Source: Thermomucor indicae-seudaticae
Lineage: Eukaryota; Mucoromycota; Mucoromycetes; Mucorales; Lichtheimiaceae
Length of the DNA stretch: 30,398 nt
Assembly (NCBI GenBank): GCA_000787465.1
Contig: JSYX01000425.1
Location: forward strand, 1-30,398
Direction: 5' to 3'
Shown: positions 11,301 to 21,907 of the stretch, one piece after another
Layout: each line of letters begins with the position of its first letter
How positions within the stretch are numbered: position 1 is the first letter of the stretch
The notes under the pieces: generated by a model
Databases searched by the model: none
What the model was told of the DNA's origin: nothing
What the model saw: the letters and a program-made list of their open reading frames with translations, nothing else
Program-made: the position numbers and the translations under genes

Positions 11301-14300
11301 AATGGTCCAAAGCTGTTTGGTTTCGATCCTTTAGAAGAGGCGGCTGTCAACGGCCACGCAGCAACGACCACTAATAGCAGTAAACTTGATATCATGGGTG
11401 CACACGTGATTTACGGTGTCTCGGACTTGCAGCAGCAGATTACAAACGTCCGGTCGAATGAAGTAGCTCGCTTTGTATGCTTTATTGTTCACCGAAGGCG
11501 CGAGATTTCAGAAGACCCGAGTTATATGAGCCGACTGTTGACCAACTATGTCCAGCTCTGTAATGCTTGTCAATTCAAGCAGTTCAGGGCCCGGATGAAC
11601 CAGGTCTTTGATCTATTACTGGACCATGCACGACTGACACCGATGATGGATGTAAAGATTGGTATTTTGACGCTGCTGGATAATGTACATATTCCACGCA
11701 AATTGCAAGCCTTGGTTCCAGCTCTCGAGAGTTGTCTGGCTACTGCAACAACAAGTCAGGATAAAAAGAAGACTTCGCGGCTGATCGAACTTTTGACGCA
11801 TTGCTATTTGCCCTCGAACGCTTCAGAGCTTGGCAGTAGCAAGAACGAGAAGGCATTGCCGCTGTTTGAGCAGCTGCTATCGAATCAGGTCTTGCTGGAG
11901 GGTGAAGGAGAAGGCGGCTTGCAGTTGTCGACTCGTCGATTGGCCTTGAAGCAAATCAATCACGAGTTTTATGCGAACGTGAACCAAGACGTGAAGCGGT
12001 CACTGTTTAGACATTTGATTGATATTGCTACAAACGGAGAACAGAATGATGTGCGTGCAAGCAAGCAGGTTTTGGCAGCTGTGGATATTCCTGCGGCCTT
12101 GTTTGATGAGTTCTTGACCGCGTTCGCCAAGTCCGTGACGACGCTGAGTGAGATTCTTGAGCCGACGGCGCCTACATCCAAGCGGCGTACTATTACGAAG
12201 AGGTTTGTTACTTTGTGGATAAGGTCATGTTTTGATTCATTCATTTCGCTGACTGGGGTTTTCTAGCAGGGAGGAAGTTCCATCTGTGGAATTCTATGAG
12301 CTTGTTACTGTGTTGGAACTTATTGAAAGCAAGACCATTTCAAACGATGCGACTCTCATGAAGCCCTTGTTTGATGTGCTTGCTTCTATGGTGAACGCTA
12401 CCCTTCGCGACACGCCAGTGTCCTTGGAATACATTTATCAGCTGATCATGTCGGCATTGACACGTATCATTAGAACTGCGCAAGAGAGCGAGACGACTAT
12501 TGACGGATCATGGATGCGGGTGGACATTGTCGTACAATGTATTCGTACCACCGGCAACCCGCAAACGCACAACCAAGCACTGCTGCTCATGGCCACGATT
12601 GCTTCATTATATCCGGAAAGTGTTCTACATAATGTGATGGCGATCTTTACGTTCATGGGCGCCAATGTGTTGCGACAGGACGACAATTACAGTTTCCAAG
12701 TGATCCAACAGACACTCGAAAAGGTGATTCCGCCATTGGTCGCCTCCAGCCGTGGCGCCAACGTCAATGCCAACGAGACCCAGATGGCTTTGCAAGTCAA
12801 GCCGATCATCAAGGTGTTTGTGAGTGCGCTGTTCCATATCCCGAAGCACAGACGGCTGCCCTTGTTTACGGTGTTGGTACGGACGTTGGGCGAGGACGAG
12901 TTTTTGTTTGCGGTGATCTCGTTGCTTCTTGAAAAGTATGCGGATAAGTTTGTCAAAAGTGGTGGCGACAAGGACGGATCAGCAGATGATTCGCTTGCCG
13001 AGTTTTGTCTGGCGATCAGTCAACAGTTTGCACCGCAGACGCAAATGAAGGCTGTGCTGTTGTTGTTAAATGGACTTTTGGTGCTACCTAACGATGTTTC
13101 TACAGAAGACGTCGAGATGAAGACGGAAGAGGAGGGCAAGGAGGACAATGAAACAGCCCTGTTTAATGTGCACGAGCATAATGGCAAAGAGTTGCGGCGG
13201 TACAAATTGGTGGTGCTGCAGTATATTGATCAATTGGTCGCGTCGAAGGGGTTCCTGGCCAAAGTCATGGAGCATATGGAGGCGGACGAACAGTTTGAGC
13301 AAGTGTCGTTGCAGCCGCTTTACTTGAACGCGATCGAGGTATTGCTCAAGATTGTGACGTACTTTACCGAGTTCCGGAATCAGTATGCGGTTTCTGAAGA
13401 TGCCAAGGCTGGCGTGACGAGGTTCTGGCGGGGAATCTTGAAGGTATGCTACGACGTGCTGGATCGAATCAATAGCTTGCTCCCGCTCGCGGCCTTTGTG
13501 GATGTGGTTTCGCATCTGGTCAAGCATCCCGAGACGATTATCCGACGCAAGGCGCTGGATCTGTTCAATGAGCGGATTGGAGGTATTGATACTGAAACGA
13601 CGGATGTGGTGGAAGAAAACGAAGAAGCGCTCGTGGGCATGGTCAAGAAGTTTGTGGGTGTCATTATAAACGAGTCGTCCACGGGATCGTCGAATGAGGA
13701 AAATGCGGTCAACAAGCAGGCGGCCTTGCTTTGTATTTCGAGTTTGGCGCGCTTGCTCGGGAACAAGTCTCCTGCTGCGTTTGCGGATGCTATCCCGACT
13801 GTGATTGGTGAGCATGCTTTGCAAATGCCTAATATCCAAGTCAAGATTTCGAGTCTGGCTTGTCTGGCTGTCATCTGGTGAGTTTTTATCTGATATGCCA
13901 ATAATATACAGATCAGTAGATGGATCTGCTAACTGGGGAAATATTGTGTTGCTTTAGTGAGGAAATTGGTCCTCGAGCTGTACCACACTTGCCTAAGTTT
14001 ATGCCAGCAGTGATTGACCTGTTATTGACTACGGTGAATGATACGGAAAAGCCAAGTTCGATGCTTCAACTCGGTGTGATCAGTGCGCTGACATCGATTA
14101 TTTCCGTTCTGTCGCACTTTGTCAGTCCGTACCTTTCGAAACTGCTCAGCGGTCTTTTGCATTCATCCCTGTTCGAATATGACGACGACACAGAAGATAG
14201 TAATGAAAGAGCCATGGTGGAGACAAAGACGAACGAATTGCTGTTGGTCATGGCAGAAAAGGTGCAGCCACGCGTACTTTTGCCTCCTGTCTTTGCATTT

Positions 14301-15245
14301 TATGACACGGCGCTCCGGAACGGCAAAAAGGTGATGCTCGCTATGCTTTCGCTGGTATCCAACACGATTCGGTGCATGAGCCGAGACGCTATGACGGCGC
14401 ACTACAAGGCCCTCTTTAAATTCTTTCTGATTGCGTTTGATTTGCGGTGCTTGCACGACACGGAATTCGATGAAGAATCGGTCAACGAGATTGAGGAGTC
14501 GATTATCTCTGTGTTTTTGAGTCTGGTGATGAAGCTGAACGAGACCTTGTTCAAGCCTCTTTATCTCAAGATTGTGGACTGGGCTACGGTCGAGTTATCA
14601 TCATCGGATGCGGAAGACAAGAAGAAGAAGCGTGTCTTGTTCTTTTACAAGTTGACGGATGCGTTATTGGAGCGGCTGAAATCGATATTTACACCTTACT
14701 ACGGATACGTGGTTGATGACGTGATTACGCGTTTGCAGCGTGTGATCTCGGGCGAAGAGCAAGTGGACGTGTTGTGGAACTACGTCATGTCGTCTTTGCG
14801 CAAGTCGTTCTTGTATGACAGCGATAATTTATGGAGTGCGGCCAAGTTTGAAAAGATCCTGGATCCAGTGATTGATCAAATGATGGTGACGGCACCTGAC
14901 GAAGACGGTGACAAGTATTTGAACCGAATGATTACGTACGTTGCTTCGTGTGTGGGCCAGATGGCCGTGACGGTATCGAACGACACGCTGTGGAAGCCGT
15001 TGAACCAAAAGGTGCTACTCAAGACGCGCGAGGATGTGCCGGAAATTCGGTTGGCGGCCTTGAAGTGTTTGGAAGAACTGTATACTCGACTTGGCGAGGA
15101 ATGGCTCTTGTTCTTGGCCGAGAGCATATCGTATCTGGCTGAGCTTATGGAAGATGATGATCCGCGTGTGGAGAAACTTGTGCAGCAGGTCAATGCGCTT
15201 ATTGAAGTGCACCTCGGCGAGTCACTTGACAAGTTCTTTAACTAG
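8308..15245 (+). CDS. UTP10: U3 snoRNP / SSU processome protein UTP10 (HEATR1)
   Basis: A very large HEAT-repeat scaffold of the t-UTP/UTP-A complex. In the nucleolus it acts in rRNA transcription and 18S pre-rRNA processing. The seven exons are 8308-8553, 8632-8846, 8906-9917, 9985-11023, 11092-12202, 12270-13877 and 13958-15245. All phases agree and give 2172 residues, close to human HEATR1 (about 2140) and longer than yeast Utp10 (about 1770). The start MSLKEQLKRIG matches the family N-terminus; in-frame ATGs at 8194 and 8218 are probably UTR. Family blocks include FEKTLFSEKMKGVDRVLQ, WLLRRFRIHQFN, PESPWKFLLPVK and, after the last intron, CEEIGPRAVPHLPKFMPA. The U3snoRNP10 domain should lie in the first 350 residues and BP28CT in the last 300 (approximate). 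The acidic tail ends LGESLDKFFN. Intron 5 ends in TAGCAG, so one Ser is optional. TRM11 converges from downstream. Confidence 0.95.
12264..12269 (+). other. NAGNAG tandem splice acceptor in UTP10 intron 5
   Basis: Intron 5 starts at the GTTTGT donor at 12203 and ends in TAGCAG. Splicing after TAG (exon from 12267) or CAG (exon from 12270) both preserve the frame. The two products differ by one codon (SR versus R before EEVPSVEF). Confidence 0.75.
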
Positions 15246-15292
15246 TTTTATTTGGTGGAAAAAAAAGTTGTGCATTGCGTGTATATATATGT

Positions 15293-15298
15293 AATAAA
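15293..15298 (+). terminator. AATAAA polyadenylation signal of UTP10
   Basis: AATAAA lies 48 nt after the UTP10 TAG and only 38 bp before the stop of the convergent TRM11 gene. The two 3' UTRs almost certainly overlap. Confidence 0.6.
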
Positions 15299-15335
15299 CA
15301 TGTGTTTGTTTGTATATATTTACAATCCTAAGCTA

Positions 15336-17309
15336 TTATGAAGAAGAAGAAGTGGTAGAACGCGTGTCCTGGCGTCCGAAATTAAAGTACTAGGAAATGA
15401 AGGATACACATAAGTCGCCAGGTGATGCTTATAGATAGATGGATGTAAATTACCTTTTCTCGAAACAAGTAGTGACCTGGCCGTTTGTCGTCACCGGCTT
15501 CTTTGGAATCCAAAGGAACCGCTTCGATCCCCACTGCTGGATTCCACTCGCGCACTTTCTCCATGGTGATAAGCCTTCGTGCCCATTGACCAAAGTTTTG
15601 TTCGCTATTGGATATCATGACCATGCTAGGATGCTGTGGAACATCTGTAGTCGAGTATCTAAGGTCATGAAAGGAGACAAAGTTCAATGATTACAAGTCG
15701 AAAGGCGGGACAGAACTTGACTTACTCATCAACCACAGTTGGTAGCCAATAGACCAAGCGACCGCCCACACGAAGATGTTGAGCCGCAAAATTGAGCAAG
15801 TCAACGAGTACTTCAGACATTTCGTATGGCTTCGTAGGCGGGTAATAGTCTTCACGGCTGCCGCATAAAAACGTTAGAAATGGGCCATGATATGAATTGA
15901 TATACACTCACGTATGCATTGGCATGCCTTCGTAGCTCCGGAAAGCCAGTGGTTTCTTGGACTCGTCCTTTCTTCCGAGTGTTTTTGCACCCGCTCGGAC
16001 ACCGTATGGCGCTAATAGAATGTTTAGTTAGAGGGAGACATTTAGCCGGGATAGAAAAGAGTAAGTACATACGATCTATATGAATAATTCACCGTGAGAA
16101 CGATTGATTTCTCAAAGAGAATGGATATATTCCGTACCTGTGACAATGGCATCAAGCCATTCATTTGCACGCCAGGGATGGTGGCAGACATCAAAAACAA
16201 GGGAATCCAGGACTCGGCTCTGCAAGTTGTACTGTTCAATATTCGATTGGACACTCACGCCACCTTTGCCCCTGATTTGGCGTCCGTCAATATCGGATCC
16301 GAGTGTATAGGCACCAAAGTGTGCACAAGTGAACAAGAAACTACCGGTGCCCACAAACGGGTCATAGACCAATTTTCCGGGCGCAGCCAGCGCTTGGTTT
16401 GCCATGATCAGCGATAACTCGGCGTCCATGGATGTTGTACCAAGGTACTTGCGCTTTTTCAAATTGTACTTTGCTACCAGATCGCGGCTACCGGATGCTA
16501 TCTAATTGTTGTGGGGTTGGTTTAGTCAGTGACCGCAATTTGGTTCATCATGACACCAACCAATCGCCCCATGTATATCCGTTGAACCACTGGCTGATGG
16601 TTGACGCCTGATGACTTTGGTATTGCCGGACCATAATCTTCTAGGACCCCAAACTGTACGTCTGGCGATTTCATATCTATAGGCCCCTTAAAGTCTAGAT
16701 ACGCGAATGAATTGATGATTTTTAGTTGTTCTGACGCTGGTATGGTCGAGTTGAATGCCGATACGACGAATTTAAAAGAAGTATCGCGATAGGCATCCTG
16801 ATATTGAATAACCTCGTTAGAGAAGCAAGAGATCTTTCTTCTTTCGGATATTTACCCATCGCTCTGGTTTCTGCTTTACTTGTTCATGCACTTGTTCATA
16901 AGTAGAACCTTCTCCCCAAAGTTCATAGATATTTCTATGAATGGACAAGGTGAGGAACTGGTCGACCTAGTAGTTAAGGTTTCTCATTACTTGATCAAGA
17001 TAGCGCGCTTTACGAGTTTACGCGCGTCTTGGTCGGATTCCAAGTTAACTTTGAAAAAAGGACTCTGTTACCGCGGCTTTGAATAAGACGACGCGAGTTC
17101 TGGACACAAAGACAGGCAGCTGTACATACATGCAGACTATAATCGTCTTCGTTATAGTCGTATTTGACGTTCTCGAGAGCTGCCAATGACTTGAATTCTG
17201 CTAATCGAAAGTCCTCGTGAAACTGGGATCACTGTTGGTTTTTGTCAATTGGGACGAAAACGTAGATCAAGCCACCTGCCTGTGCAAATTGAATCAGGTA
17301 CCTCGGCAT
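15336..17309 (-). CDS. TRM11: tRNA (guanine10-N2)-methyltransferase catalytic subunit
   Basis: Transfers methyl from SAM to N2 of G10 in cytosolic tRNAs, with Trm112 as partner. The exons are 17309-17280, 17222-17130, 17064-16991, 16934-16856, 16797-16561, 16501-16138, 16075-16073, 16011-15912, 15857-15726, 15658-15454 and 15389-15336, giving 456 residues (yeast about 433, human about 463). The N-terminal THUMP-like part reads MPRYLIQFAQ FHEDFRLAEFKSL, then KRAILIK NIYELWGEG. The Rossmann methyltransferase half has TTSMDAELSLIMANQ, SAM motif DPFVGTG (218-224), SDIDGRQIRG, HHPWRANE, catalytic DPPYG (293-297), and GGRLVYWLPT. Intron 1 is GC-AG (CAG|GCAGGT). DPPYG exists only if a 3-nt exon (ATC) is included. 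The gene diverges from the U3-associated gene through a 146-bp shared promoter and converges on UTP10. Confidence 0.93.
16073..16075 (-). other. 3-nt microexon of TRM11
   Basis: On the minus strand the context is TATAG|ATC|GTATGT, that is, an acceptor, three bases, then a strong donor. Exon 6 ends in phase 1 with G (16138) and the next exon starts CG CCA TAC (16011). Including ATC gives GAT CCG CCA TAC GGT (DPPYG). Skipping it keeps the frame but gives GCG CCA TAC (APYG). The flanking introns are 62 nt (16076-16137) and 61 nt (16012-16072); the second has a CTAAC branch site. Confidence 0.8.
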
Positions 17310-17455
17310 CGTATCAAACACTTTGAGATATTCGTGCCGTGTCAGGAACACGGAGTAGGCCACGCGAACAACTCCGACTTACAATTTCGGATGGCGGGCA
17401 AGCCACCGGACAGACAGACTTGAAGGTTCCCCACTTTTTCGATCGTGAGCCCCTA
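17310..17455. promoter_or_regulatory. Shared divergent promoter of TRM11 and the U3-associated gene
   Basis: Only 146 bp separate the two start codons, so both 5' UTRs and promoters must share it. It contains a perfect 6-bp inverted repeat, CCGTGT-5-ACACGG, at 17337-17353. On the plus strand it also holds a 10-codon upstream ORF (ATG 17391, TGA 17421) in good start context, ending 33 nt before the main ATG. No TATA box is evident. Confidence 0.6.
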
Positions 17456-18302
17456 ATGCCAAAGAAGATCTTTACAGACGATGATGAATTGATGGCTGAA
17501 GACGTTGCCGATCTCGAAGAGTCCAAACCCATCGCAGAGCCGGAAAACGATAATAATAAAGAGTCCGATAATGATGACGATGACGAGGCTCCGGAGGCAG
17601 TGTCCACGAGTGAAGCCAAGTCCCAAGCGATCGAGGAACAGAAGGCATTACGCCAAGCAGCAGCATTGTAAGCTGAACACAATGCAGATAGCCCCTTTCT
17701 CTCGAACTAACAACGGATCCAGGGTAGTGGCTCAAGAAAAGGAACGCCGTCGTCAACGGGACGCCAGACTCAAAGAAATGAAGCAAGGCAGTAAACGACA
17801 GCTGAAGGAGCAGGCCCAAAAACTGTTGGAATCTGCAGCAAAGTCTGAAGAAGAGGAGCAAGCAAAAGAGCAAGTCAAAGAGGGAGAGAACGAGGGTTCT
17901 TCTACAACTGAAGTGGAAGAAGAAAACAACAAACGAAGGTTATTGCCAGCGGATCTGTTAGCCAAAGCAGCAGAAGAGGAAAAAGAAGAGGTTTCAAAAA
18001 AACGTAAAAACCAACATTTGACGGCGAAAGATTTTGAGAGGATGGCAGCGGAGGAGGCCGCGGCAGAGGAAGCAGAAAGAAAGAAAAAACGATTACGAAA
18101 GGCAGCAGCACAAGAACGACAAGTCGGTGAATACACAGTCAAAGTTCTCAATCATCGGCCTCGGCCACAACCTGTGGATAAATCCATTTTAAACTTTCGA
18201 GATGAACACATGTCGCGTGTGTCAAGGAAGCATGCAGTCTTAAGTTATAGTCAAGCCAAACAGAAACCAGCATCATCATTCCGTCGTCAACAACAAAAGT
18301 AG
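17456..18302 (+). CDS. Probable U3 snoRNA-associated protein (Bud21/Utp16-like)
   Basis: The two exons, 17456-17667 and 17723-18302 (GTAAGC...CCAG intron of 55 nt), give 263 residues. The first in-frame ATG (MPKKIFTDDDELM) was chosen; the frame stays open upstream to about 17327 but without an ATG. The N-terminal third is very acidic (DNDDDDEAPEA). The middle is a charged coiled coil rich in Glu, Lys and Ala. The basic C-terminus has the most conserved-looking block, VGEYTVKVLNHRP followed by ILNFRDEHMSRVSRKHA, which resembles the tail of the U3_snoRNA_assoc family (yeast Bud21/Utp16). Such proteins sit in the small-subunit processome in the nucleolus. The family call comes from remembered resemblance and overall composition, so treat it as probable only. 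Another nucleolar coiled-coil protein is the alternative. Its neighbour two genes away, UTP10, is in the same complex. Its stop is 39 bp from that of the convergent PAAF1. Confidence 0.6.
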
Positions 18303-18341
18303 CTCATAGATCGAGATTACATATATCCCCAACAATCGTAT

Positions 18342-20382
18342 TTAGTAAATCTTTACACTTCCGTCTCTGACACCGCATAAAATTCGTTGATAACCACCAG
18401 CAGAGGGAATTGTCTTGGTACTATTCACAGCCTCCAGTTCGTTACCGGTATATTCTATCGCAACGTTCAGCTCGCTCGTTCCTTTCACAACAGAGGATAT
18501 TGAATTGGTTTGATATATACTACCATCCGCTATTATCAATCGGCCACTCAGTAACCTCTCTCTTCGTTTCCGAGACGATATATATGTGTGCTCCACTTAC
18601 CAGAAGCTACGGTGATCACTGCTTCTCCATTTTGATCAAGCTTTATCAGCAAGGATGTAATACTGTGTTCTGTTCTCTGCCATTGCATAGCAGGCTTACT
18701 GTCAAACATGTCAAAAAAGGCTTTTAGACTGATAACTGGGTGGGCCTTGTTGCGCGTTTGCCTTACTTTAAAGCATCCAGAGTAAATAATGTACATACGC
18801 CGTGCGTATCTCCAGTAACGATAAGCCCCAAATCGTGACTATAGGCTAATGATGATAAAAGTGATGGCAGCGGTGTCGTGGAAAACAACTACATTGGATT
18901 CATTCAGTTGGTTACGATCGCGTTTAATGCAGCTGTCACTGACTGACCTCTTGCTTGGTTCCTAAATGTATTCCGCGCACAGTGCCGTCGCCAAGAGCTG
19001 CCAACACCAACTTGTCTGATGTTTCTACCTCACGTTCGTCTAAAAAAGAAAAAAAAGAGCAGCTGTCAGCGCGCGGCTTTCAGTCGGCTTAACTGCAGAT
19101 CGCTCATACCAAGTTGTTCGAAACTTGCAGGCTCATAACCAGTCGGCAAAGGTGCTAGAACGATTTGATTTATAGGGCAACTATATTTGCATACAACGGC
19201 AATAGTAGACGCGCTTCCTGAATCGGGCAAAAGAGCAGGAGGACATGAGTTTTGGAGTCAAGACAGGGTATGGGAGGTCATATATATGTACATACCGCAA
19301 TGCCATAAACGGATCGATCCATCTCTTGAAGACGCTATCATTTACGGTTAGAACATTTACTTGATTGTCTGTCCCTCCCACCTGCTTGATAGTTACTTAC
19401 TGAGGACGTTTCGTCCCCTTGATATAATTGCTGTATCGGTAATAGCTAAAGAAAGATATTACTCTTCATGTTCAAGAATATGAAAAACCGAGCAGCACTT
19501 ACAAGCAGTGTGACCTTTCAGAGTGACAGGGTTGCTGCCATCCAAGACTGACCAGATTCTGGCTTGAAAATCGCACGCTCCACTTAGTAGCACTATAACT
19601 CTGTTAGTTAGATCTATCTTCATTCATGGTTACTGCAAACGTACCTTGGTTGCTGGGAAAAAACTGTACAACTGTAACATCACTGATATGACCTTGAAGG
19701 ATTCTCTACATAACAGCGCGCTTGGTTTCAGTCGACGAGCAAAATCATGCACTGTCTCCCTGCTTTACTACCTGTGTTTTCCCATCCGGGAGGTCACCAA
19801 TGACAATATCCGTGCCCTGACCTGTAGCATACAACTTTCCATCCGGCGAAACGGCTACGGCAGCCACCTAGTGGAAGCATAGCAGCTTTAGATGATTGTA
19901 TATCGCGAGGCACTGAAAGCAAAGAGAGCTCACATTTCGTTTTGAAAGCGGTCTGAATTCAGTCTTTGGAGCAAATACCATGACGTCTTTGATACCACTG
20001 ATGCTTTCGCAGCTAACCTTGAAACTCCTCTGTCTCAAAAGTTTGTCCGTATAAGAAAAAAGTGACACCTGCTCCTTGTGAATGACGGACATACCGAATC
20101 GATCTGCTGAACAGCGACTCCGTCTTTTCCCTCCAAGACTGCTGATCGAGGAGCGTCGCCTCTTTTTACTGAGACGCCGCCGTGTACGGAGGGACAGTCT
20201 GTTGCGCGAAACATGGTCATTGAGGAATGGGTCAACATGGGCTCGATTAACTTTTAGGACACACCTTTCTTGTAGCAAGACAACCAGAATGATTCCTCGC
20301 TCGTTGTCTGACCAACGACATCACGAACAGCTTCGTGCCAATCGGGTTGAACACAGACTTGAGGTAGGATGCGAAGTGACAT
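18342..20382 (-). CDS. PAAF1: Proteasomal ATPase-associated factor 1 (Rpn14-like WD40 protein)
   Basis: WD40 propeller chaperone that helps assemble the 19S proteasome base by binding Rpt ATPases (Rpn14 in yeast). The thirteen exons are 20382-20265, 20198-20095, 20029-19934, 19867-19772, 19705-19645, 19598-19503, 19445-19401, 19334-19296, 19217-19110, 19039-18948, 18888-18767, 18698-18601 and 18529-18342. All are phase-consistent and give 420 residues (human PAAF1 about 390). Family landmarks in order are VQPDWHEAV with SFWLSCYKKG, FAPKTEFRPLSKRN, VAAVAVSPDGKLYATG, RILQGHISDV, LLSGACDFQARIW, LKGHTASITDTAIISRGRN, TSSRDGSIRLWHCG and the tail RILCGVRDGSVKIY. Exons are as short as 39 and 45 nt and intron 5 is only 46 nt. 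The exon 11/12 junction was chosen because it preserves a propeller strand (GVCTLFTLDAL) and a normal 68-nt intron. Confidence 0.9.
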
Positions 20383-21027
20383 TTTTTTGTTGGCAGGTAT
20401 ATCACGCAAAAAGGTGCTTCAGTCAATGCGAAATTTTTTGTGACACATGACGCGTCATTGCCGCTTTCCATTATGCAGCAGTACCAGTCTCGTTATATCA
20501 TATGCTTTCCGGTGCTTTTCTCTGTGGCCGTTTCTAGAAACGTTGTCGTTATATGGAGAATATCGTTAAAGAAACACTGATATATCGCGCGGCTACTGTG
20601 GCTGCCTGAAGTTTCACTAAATTAGCCACAGAATCTAACAACGGTTTCCACACACAAGCATGCGCAATCTAACCGCTTGAACGATTTTAAAAAGTTTTGT
20701 TAGGCCACGTCATTATTGTATTGAGTCCGGATCAACGTAGGTTAGCTAGACATCATAAGCTTTAAGTAGCTAGTAAAAGCAAACATAAGCAATATGTCTC
20801 AGTTGATTCATTATGTCTTTAGAAGCCATCCTAATGTTCAAAAATTAAACTAAATGGAGGTTTAGAAAATGGCCTCGGCTAAGGACACACCACCTCCCCT
20901 CTAAGAGGTGGGGTGTCCCATCGACCACCTTTTCCGTACATTGCATTGAAGTTAACGGACAGTTTCGGGGATTACTTCAAACGCGCGATATGGATTAGGC
21001 CAACGTTGTACACCCCTGCTCATCTAC
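20383..21027. promoter_or_regulatory. Divergent intergenic region between PAAF1 and the 21028 gene
   Basis: This 645-bp AT-rich stretch lies between the PAAF1 start (minus) and the next plus-strand start. It has no ORF of note and should hold both promoters. Its one conspicuous structure is the hairpin at 20883-20918. Confidence 0.5.
20883..20918. repeat. Strong inverted repeat / hairpin
   Basis: The arms GGACACACCACCTC and GAGGTGGGGTGTCC are complementary over 14 bp with one mismatch, separated by an 8-nt loop (CCCTCTAA). This GC-rich palindrome stands out from its AT-rich surroundings in the divergent promoter region. It could be a protein-binding palindrome, a structured RNA element or the remnant of a small inverted-repeat element. 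Confidence 0.7.
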
Positions 21028-21907
21028 ATGTCTAACAGTCAGTTTCTTCTCCCTGCGCCGGTAGCATCTTACGGCAAGATCAATCCGCCTCTTGGCCTAC
21101 CTCGTTGCCTTGACAGGTTGATTCAAGAGCGTGTGAAATTTGTAAATATTGCTGATGATCCGGTGGAGAGGGCGATACGTCGCATACTTATCGAATTGTA
21201 TCGATAGTTTGAAAGCATTAAGGAGGAAATACAAATGGCACAAGTATCTCCTAACGTTTTTGCAGTGAACACGGGCGCATGCCGCGAGGTAAAATGATAT
21301 TGCTCGCAATTGTGTTGCACTGCTATATCAATCTCATACGGAGTGTGTGTGTTTATACGTGTAAAACCTGTGACAAGCAGTACAAGTCTCAGAACGAAAC
21401 GGAGCAACATAGTGCATACCCATGGTCTGTTTCCTTGCAGATGGATCCGTTGGACGGCGAGAAAGCTTCCGTGCAATACTATGGGTAACGTTCGGACATG
21501 ATCCGTTGAATTTACAAGAGCTACGAAAGGAAAGGAAAGAAAGGAAAAGACATGCAACAATGCCACAAAATGAACCAGCTCCAAGTAATAGACATACGTT
21601 CCCGCACAGACCTTGGTACAATTATATGACCTTAACGGAAGAAGATACGTCTCTCTATCGATGGAATAAAATGCCCAAATATAGTAGGTGTGTAGGCAAC
21701 CGTGAAGGCTTTCATTTGGCTTGGTATGTCCCTTCGCGAGAACTCACTGCTGCCGAAGGACTAAAGAGTACTTTGATCTCCCTCCCCCCCCCCTTGTGAG
21801 CTGCACGTTGGTCTTCTCGCCAGACAATCAGTGATGCGTACTGGACAGAGCGTGATAATAAGACCGCCTACGGCGGGCAACGAGTAGACTATGATCAAAG
21901 AGGGTGA
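21028..21907 (+). CDS. Unrecognised small spliced gene
   Basis: The hand model has exons 21028-21197, 21266-21288, 21441-21723 and 21832-21907, giving 183 residues. Intron 1 is strong (GTATCG, CTAAC branch, TTTTTGCAG; 68 nt). Intron 2 (152 nt) and intron 3 (108 nt, with a 10-C run as polypyrimidine tract) are longer than usual here and less sure. An alternative donor for intron 3 at 21688 also keeps the frame. Exon 1 looks convincingly coding (PVASYGKINPPLGLPRCLDRLIQERV, then DDPVERAIRRILIEF). A basic run, LRKERKERKRH, and an aromatic-rich segment (PHRPWYNYMTLTEED, SLYRWNKMPKYS) follow, and the tail is YWTERDNKTAYGG. I recognise no family, signal peptide or membrane helix. A mitochondrial or ribosome-related small protein would fit the composition, but that is speculation. 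Confidence 0.5.

Noticed and set aside
13084..13839. 251-codon ORF on the minus strand
   Set aside because: It lies wholly antisense to UTP10 exon 6, which has strong homology; it is a shadow of a biased coding sequence.
18746..18798. Alternative PAAF1 intron with GTATGT donor at 18798 and acceptor at 18746
   Set aside because: It keeps frame but deletes a propeller strand (GVCTLFTLDAL) and has a poor acceptor; the 18699-18766 intron gives better family spacing.
21361..21420. CKTCDKQYKSQ, resembling a DNAJC21/Jjj1-type zinc finger
   Set aside because: The second half of the finger does not follow, no in-phase splice sites join it to neighbours, and it falls inside a likely intron.
21123..21584. 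153-codon ORF on the minus strand
   Set aside because: It has no family motif and lies opposite the plus-strand gene model, which has better splice and branch signals.
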